Below, piece by piece: positions 6,092-7,827 of a DNA stretch of 7,827 nt (within the stretch, counting starts at the first letter, position 1; each line of letters starts with the position of its first letter). The DNA lies in contig JAIRNB010000399.1 of assembly GCA_031258265.1 (NCBI GenBank), positions 1-7,827 of the forward strand, read 5' to 3'. The translations under genes and the position numbers were made by a program. Under the pieces are notes generated by a model. That model was not told where the DNA came from and made no database searches. It worked only from the letters and a program-made list of their open reading frames with translations. This DNA comes from Treponema sp. Its GTDB lineage: Bacteria > Spirochaetota > Spirochaetia > Treponematales > Breznakiellaceae.

Positions 6092-6145
6092 GATATGATG
6101 ATGGCAAGCTCTTTTTAGCAAGTTCCTTTGAGACCCGGATACATT

Positions 6146-6159
6146 CGGCGCCCGCGCCG
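6146..6159. repeat. Short GC hairpin upstream of the enolase-superfamily gene
   Basis: CGGCGC and GCGCCG are inverted around CC, giving a 5-bp stem with a 4-base loop in practice. It lies in the untranslated leader or intercistronic gap. A looser inverted pair, GCCGC with GCGGC, follows at 6184-6202. Confidence 0.5.
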
Positions 6160-6229
6160 CAGGACCAGGCTGCCCGCTTTAGCGCCGCTTTGCAACGGCG
6201 GCAAACTCCGAAAGCAACCCAATAATCGT

Positions 6230-6273
6230 GATTTTTTGCCCAGGCGCCTGTGGCGCCCTTTATGCAAAAAATC
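6230..6273. repeat. Nested inverted repeat: 10-bp AT-rich outer arm around a 6-bp GC hairpin
   Basis: GATTTTTTGC at 6230-6239 pairs perfectly with GCAAAAAATC at 6264-6273. Inside it GGCGCC, TGT, GGCGCC (6243-6257) forms a second hairpin. It sits 18 bases past the stop of the SDR gene on the minus strand. The T-run comes before the GC hairpin on the minus strand and A-runs follow it, the reverse of a classical terminator. The two-storey fold is strong enough to be an mRNA 3'-end or processing structure. Confidence 0.75.
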
Positions 6274-6291
6274 TACAAGTGCAACAGGCTG

Positions 6292-7062
6292 CTAATACAT
6301 CATCGCGCCGCCGTCGGAACGGATGTCCGAACCGGTCATAAATACACTGCGTTCATCCGCCATAAAGGAGACCAGGAAGCCCATATCATAGGGCTGGCCC
6401 GCCCGGCCGCTGAGAAAGTTCCCCGGCGGATAGTTGTAAAAATCCAGTATCGCCTCGCCGGAGTCCCGGATAATGGGTTTCTTTACCGCGCTGGGGGCTA
6501 CCCGGACCGCCCCAGGGCTGAGGGTATTCACCGTGATACCGTAGGGCCCCAGGGCCAGGGCGGCCTCCCTGGTAAGCATCTTCACCCCGCCTTTGGCCGT
6601 ACCGTAGATAGCGTCAAAACCGGTGGGCCGCTTGTCGTGGATAGAGGCGACATTGATGATCCTCCCGTAGCGGGCCTGCTTCATATAGGGGACCACCTCC
6701 TGGATGGCCCGCCAGTAACCCTTTACGTTTACCGTCATCAGCCAGTCATAATCCGCCTCGGTGTACTCAAAGAGCAGCTTGTTAAACTGGACCGCGGCAT
6801 TGTTCACATGAATGTCGATTCTGCCGTAATGTTTATAGGCTTCCGCAAAGAGGTTCCGGATACTGTCCCGGTTCCGCATATCGGTCTTGACGGGGTAAAA
6901 ATCACCCCCCGCTTCCTTAACCTGCCGGATCGTTTCATCAGGGGGATCGCTGTTGTAGGTTCCCGCCACCTTTGCCCCGGCTTGAACCAAAGCCAGGGTA
7001 ATTCCCTGCCCAATACCTGTGGCCGATCCTGTTACCACCGCTACTCTGTCCGTAAGCGCCAT
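6292..7062 (-). CDS. Short-chain dehydrogenase/reductase (classical SDR)
   Basis: 256 residues, the usual classical SDR length. The cofactor motif TGSATGIG is at 11-18, D61 (TDM) matches the adenine-contacting Asp, and NNAA is at 87-90. The catalytic set is N112 (VNV), S140 (VASIHD), Y153 and K157 (YGTAK). PGAV (183-186) and the C-terminal GSDIRSDGGAMMY are typical. The cofactor preference is not clear: the second strand ends in GTYNSD, with no obvious acidic residue right after it. It should interconvert a hydroxyl and a keto group, probably on a sugar or sugar acid given the neighbours. ATG at 7062 has GAGGGG five bases upstream. It follows the other SDR gene by 55 bp, and the two proteins share the unusual SIHD segment before the active-site Tyr, suggesting duplication. 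Confidence 0.95.
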   Translation of the reverse strand: MALTDRVAVVTGSATGIGQGITLALVQAGAKVAGTYNSDPPDETIRQVKEAGGDFYPVKTDMRNRDSIRNLFAEAYKHYGRIDIHVNNAAVQFNKLLFEYTEADYDWLMTVNVKGYWRAIQEVVPYMKQARYGRIINVASIHDKRPTGFDAIYGTAKGGVKMLTREAALALGPYGITVNTLSPGAVRVAPSAVKKPIIRDSGEAILDFYNYPPGNFLSGRAGQPYDMGFLVSFMADERSVFMTGSDIRSDGGAMMY

Positions 7063-7067
7063 ATTTA

Positions 7068-7073
7068 CCCCTC
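7068..7073 (-). promoter_or_regulatory. Ribosome binding site of the complete SDR gene
   Basis: GAGGGG on the minus strand, five bases before the ATG at 7062. Confidence 0.8.
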
Positions 7074-7089
7074 AAATCAGCAAGAATTT

Positions 7090-7110
7090 CCCAAAATTTC
7101 AGCTTTTGGG
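7090..7110. repeat. 7-bp hairpin between the two SDR genes
   Basis: CCCAAAA pairs with TTTTGGG around a 7-base loop. It fills much of the 55-bp gap and may tune or separate expression of the two SDR genes. Confidence 0.5.
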
Positions 7111-7117
7111 ACTGGCT

Positions 7118-7827
7118 CTACCATACCGGTTTTATTTCCAGGCCCGTGGCCCGGTCCAGGTTCCTCCGCCGGGTCGTGTAGGTTAAAAGGAATCCCCCGT
7201 CCAGGCGAAGCTCGCTGCCATTGGCAAAACCCGAGTCCTCCCCGGCAAAATACAGCACCGCCTCGGTAAGGTCCCGGATGTTTCCCATCCGCCGGCCGTT
7301 GATCCGTTCTTTGGCATGTTCATAAAGGGGGGATAACTGGCTGTAAAAGTTCTCCCAGTTATCTTCCATTGGCCCCATCTCTATGACATTGGTCCTGATG
7401 TTGAACTTTCCCATGTCCAGAACCATCTCCCGGGCAAGGTTTTTCAAGCATCCCTTCGCCATACTGTAGGCAAAACACGCTCCGAAGGGCTTCTCGTCAT
7501 GGATGGAGCTGACGAACACAAAATTCCCCGCCTGCCTTTCCTTCATTGCCGCCCCGGCGGAGATGACATAGAGATAGGCGCTTTTAATATTCACCGCCAT
7601 GATCCGGTCGTAGGTTTCATCATCACAGCCTTCCAGGGTGGCGGGGATTAGCTCGTTGTTGTTGAAGATCAGGCTGTCGATACGGCCATACCTTTCCAGA
7701 ACCCCCCGCACCGCCGCATCAATACCGGCCTTGGAAAGGGGGTCTGCGGAACTAACCAGTTCCGCCCGGGGCGGCGGGGCCAGACCGGCGGGAAACACAT
7801 TCGCCGCCACCAGGGCCCCTTCTTCCG
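7118..7827 (-). CDS. Second short-chain dehydrogenase/reductase, N-terminus cut by window edge
   Basis: The frame is open to the right edge, giving 235 visible residues. The TGxxxGIG cofactor motif is expected beyond base 7827, so the GTG at 7810 is not the start. Counting the first full codon as 1, the active site is S107 (FVSSIHD), Y120 and K124 (YSMAK), with VNI before it in place of the usual NV motif. The usual NNAG/NNAA is NNNE here (FNNNELIP). The tail after the family's DGG is longer and basic (FLLTYTTRRRNLDRATGLEIKPVW). It shares SIHD-x-x-P with the next SDR but is otherwise well diverged (for example EMGPME in place of SPGAV), so it probably acts on a different position or substrate. 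Two SDRs in a row could carry out oxidation and re-reduction, that is an epimerisation; this is inference. Confidence 0.92.
   Translation of the reverse strand, partial: EEGALVAANVFPAGLAPPPRAELVSSADPLSKAGIDAAVRGVLERYGRIDSLIFNNNELIPATLEGCDDETYDRIMAVNIKSAYLYVISAGAAMKERQAGNFVFVSSIHDEKPFGACFAYSMAKGCLKNLAREMVLDMGKFNIRTNVIEMGPMEDNWENFYSQLSPLYEHAKERINGRRMGNIRDLTEAVLYFAGEDSGFANGSELRLDGGFLLTYTTRRRNLDRATGLEIKPVW

Noticed and set aside
6093..6121. Promoter-like pair on the minus strand (TTGCTA, 17 bases, TCATAT) before the enolase-superfamily gene
   Set aside because: The -10 hexamer matches only 3 of 6 consensus bases, and the transcript would begin inside the ribosome binding site.
6250..7269. 339-codon plus-strand open frame
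   Set aside because: It starts in the loop of the inner hairpin and is antisense to two clear SDR genes with intact catalytic motifs.

Overview
The window reads as chromosomal DNA of a GC-rich (mid-50s % by eye) Gram-negative bacterium. The envelope genes require an outer membrane. The best taxonomic hint is the efflux adaptor, which lacks the alpha-hairpin that normally docks to TolC. This form is known from the spirochaete BesA of Borrelia. With the style of the other genes, it makes a spirochaete (Treponema-like, possibly gut-associated) the leading guess, at moderate to low confidence.

Left part, plus strand (1-2188): the 3' part of a TolC-family outer-membrane channel gene, followed after 40 bp by a complete periplasmic adaptor (HlyD/MFP) gene. 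A 15-codon ORF bridges the two by overlapping both the TolC stop and the adaptor start. No inner-membrane pump gene follows.

Centre (2189-2748): 560 bp without a credible gene, lying between convergent genes. It is packed with at least eleven short, near-perfect hairpins with unrelated stem sequences. No canonical T-tailed plus-strand terminator was seen.

Right part, minus strand (2749-7827): five genes in one direction. In transcription order they are a short-chain dehydrogenase/reductase (SDR, N-terminus cut by the window edge), a second related SDR, a mandelate racemase/enolase-superfamily dehydratase-like enzyme, a Gfo/Idh/MocA oxidoreductase, and a secreted SRPBCC/START-like protein. 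The four enzymes look like a catabolic module for a sugar or sugar acid: redox steps at hydroxyl groups by the SDRs and Gfo/Idh, plus abstraction of a proton alpha to a carboxylate by the enolase-superfamily member. No transporter, kinase, aldolase or regulator is visible, so the substrate cannot be named. Strong Shine-Dalgarno sites precede three of the genes. The gaps of 55, 211, 169 and 16 bp mostly contain hairpins, so the genes may be processed or read as more than one transcript.

The points most worth a second look are the hairpin field at 2214-2721, the related nested inverted repeat at 6230-6273, the minimal adaptor, and the enolase-superfamily enzyme. That enzyme keeps the exact mandelate-racemase metal and His-Asp spacing but has an insertion of about 70 residues and lacks the second lysine of the KxK motif.
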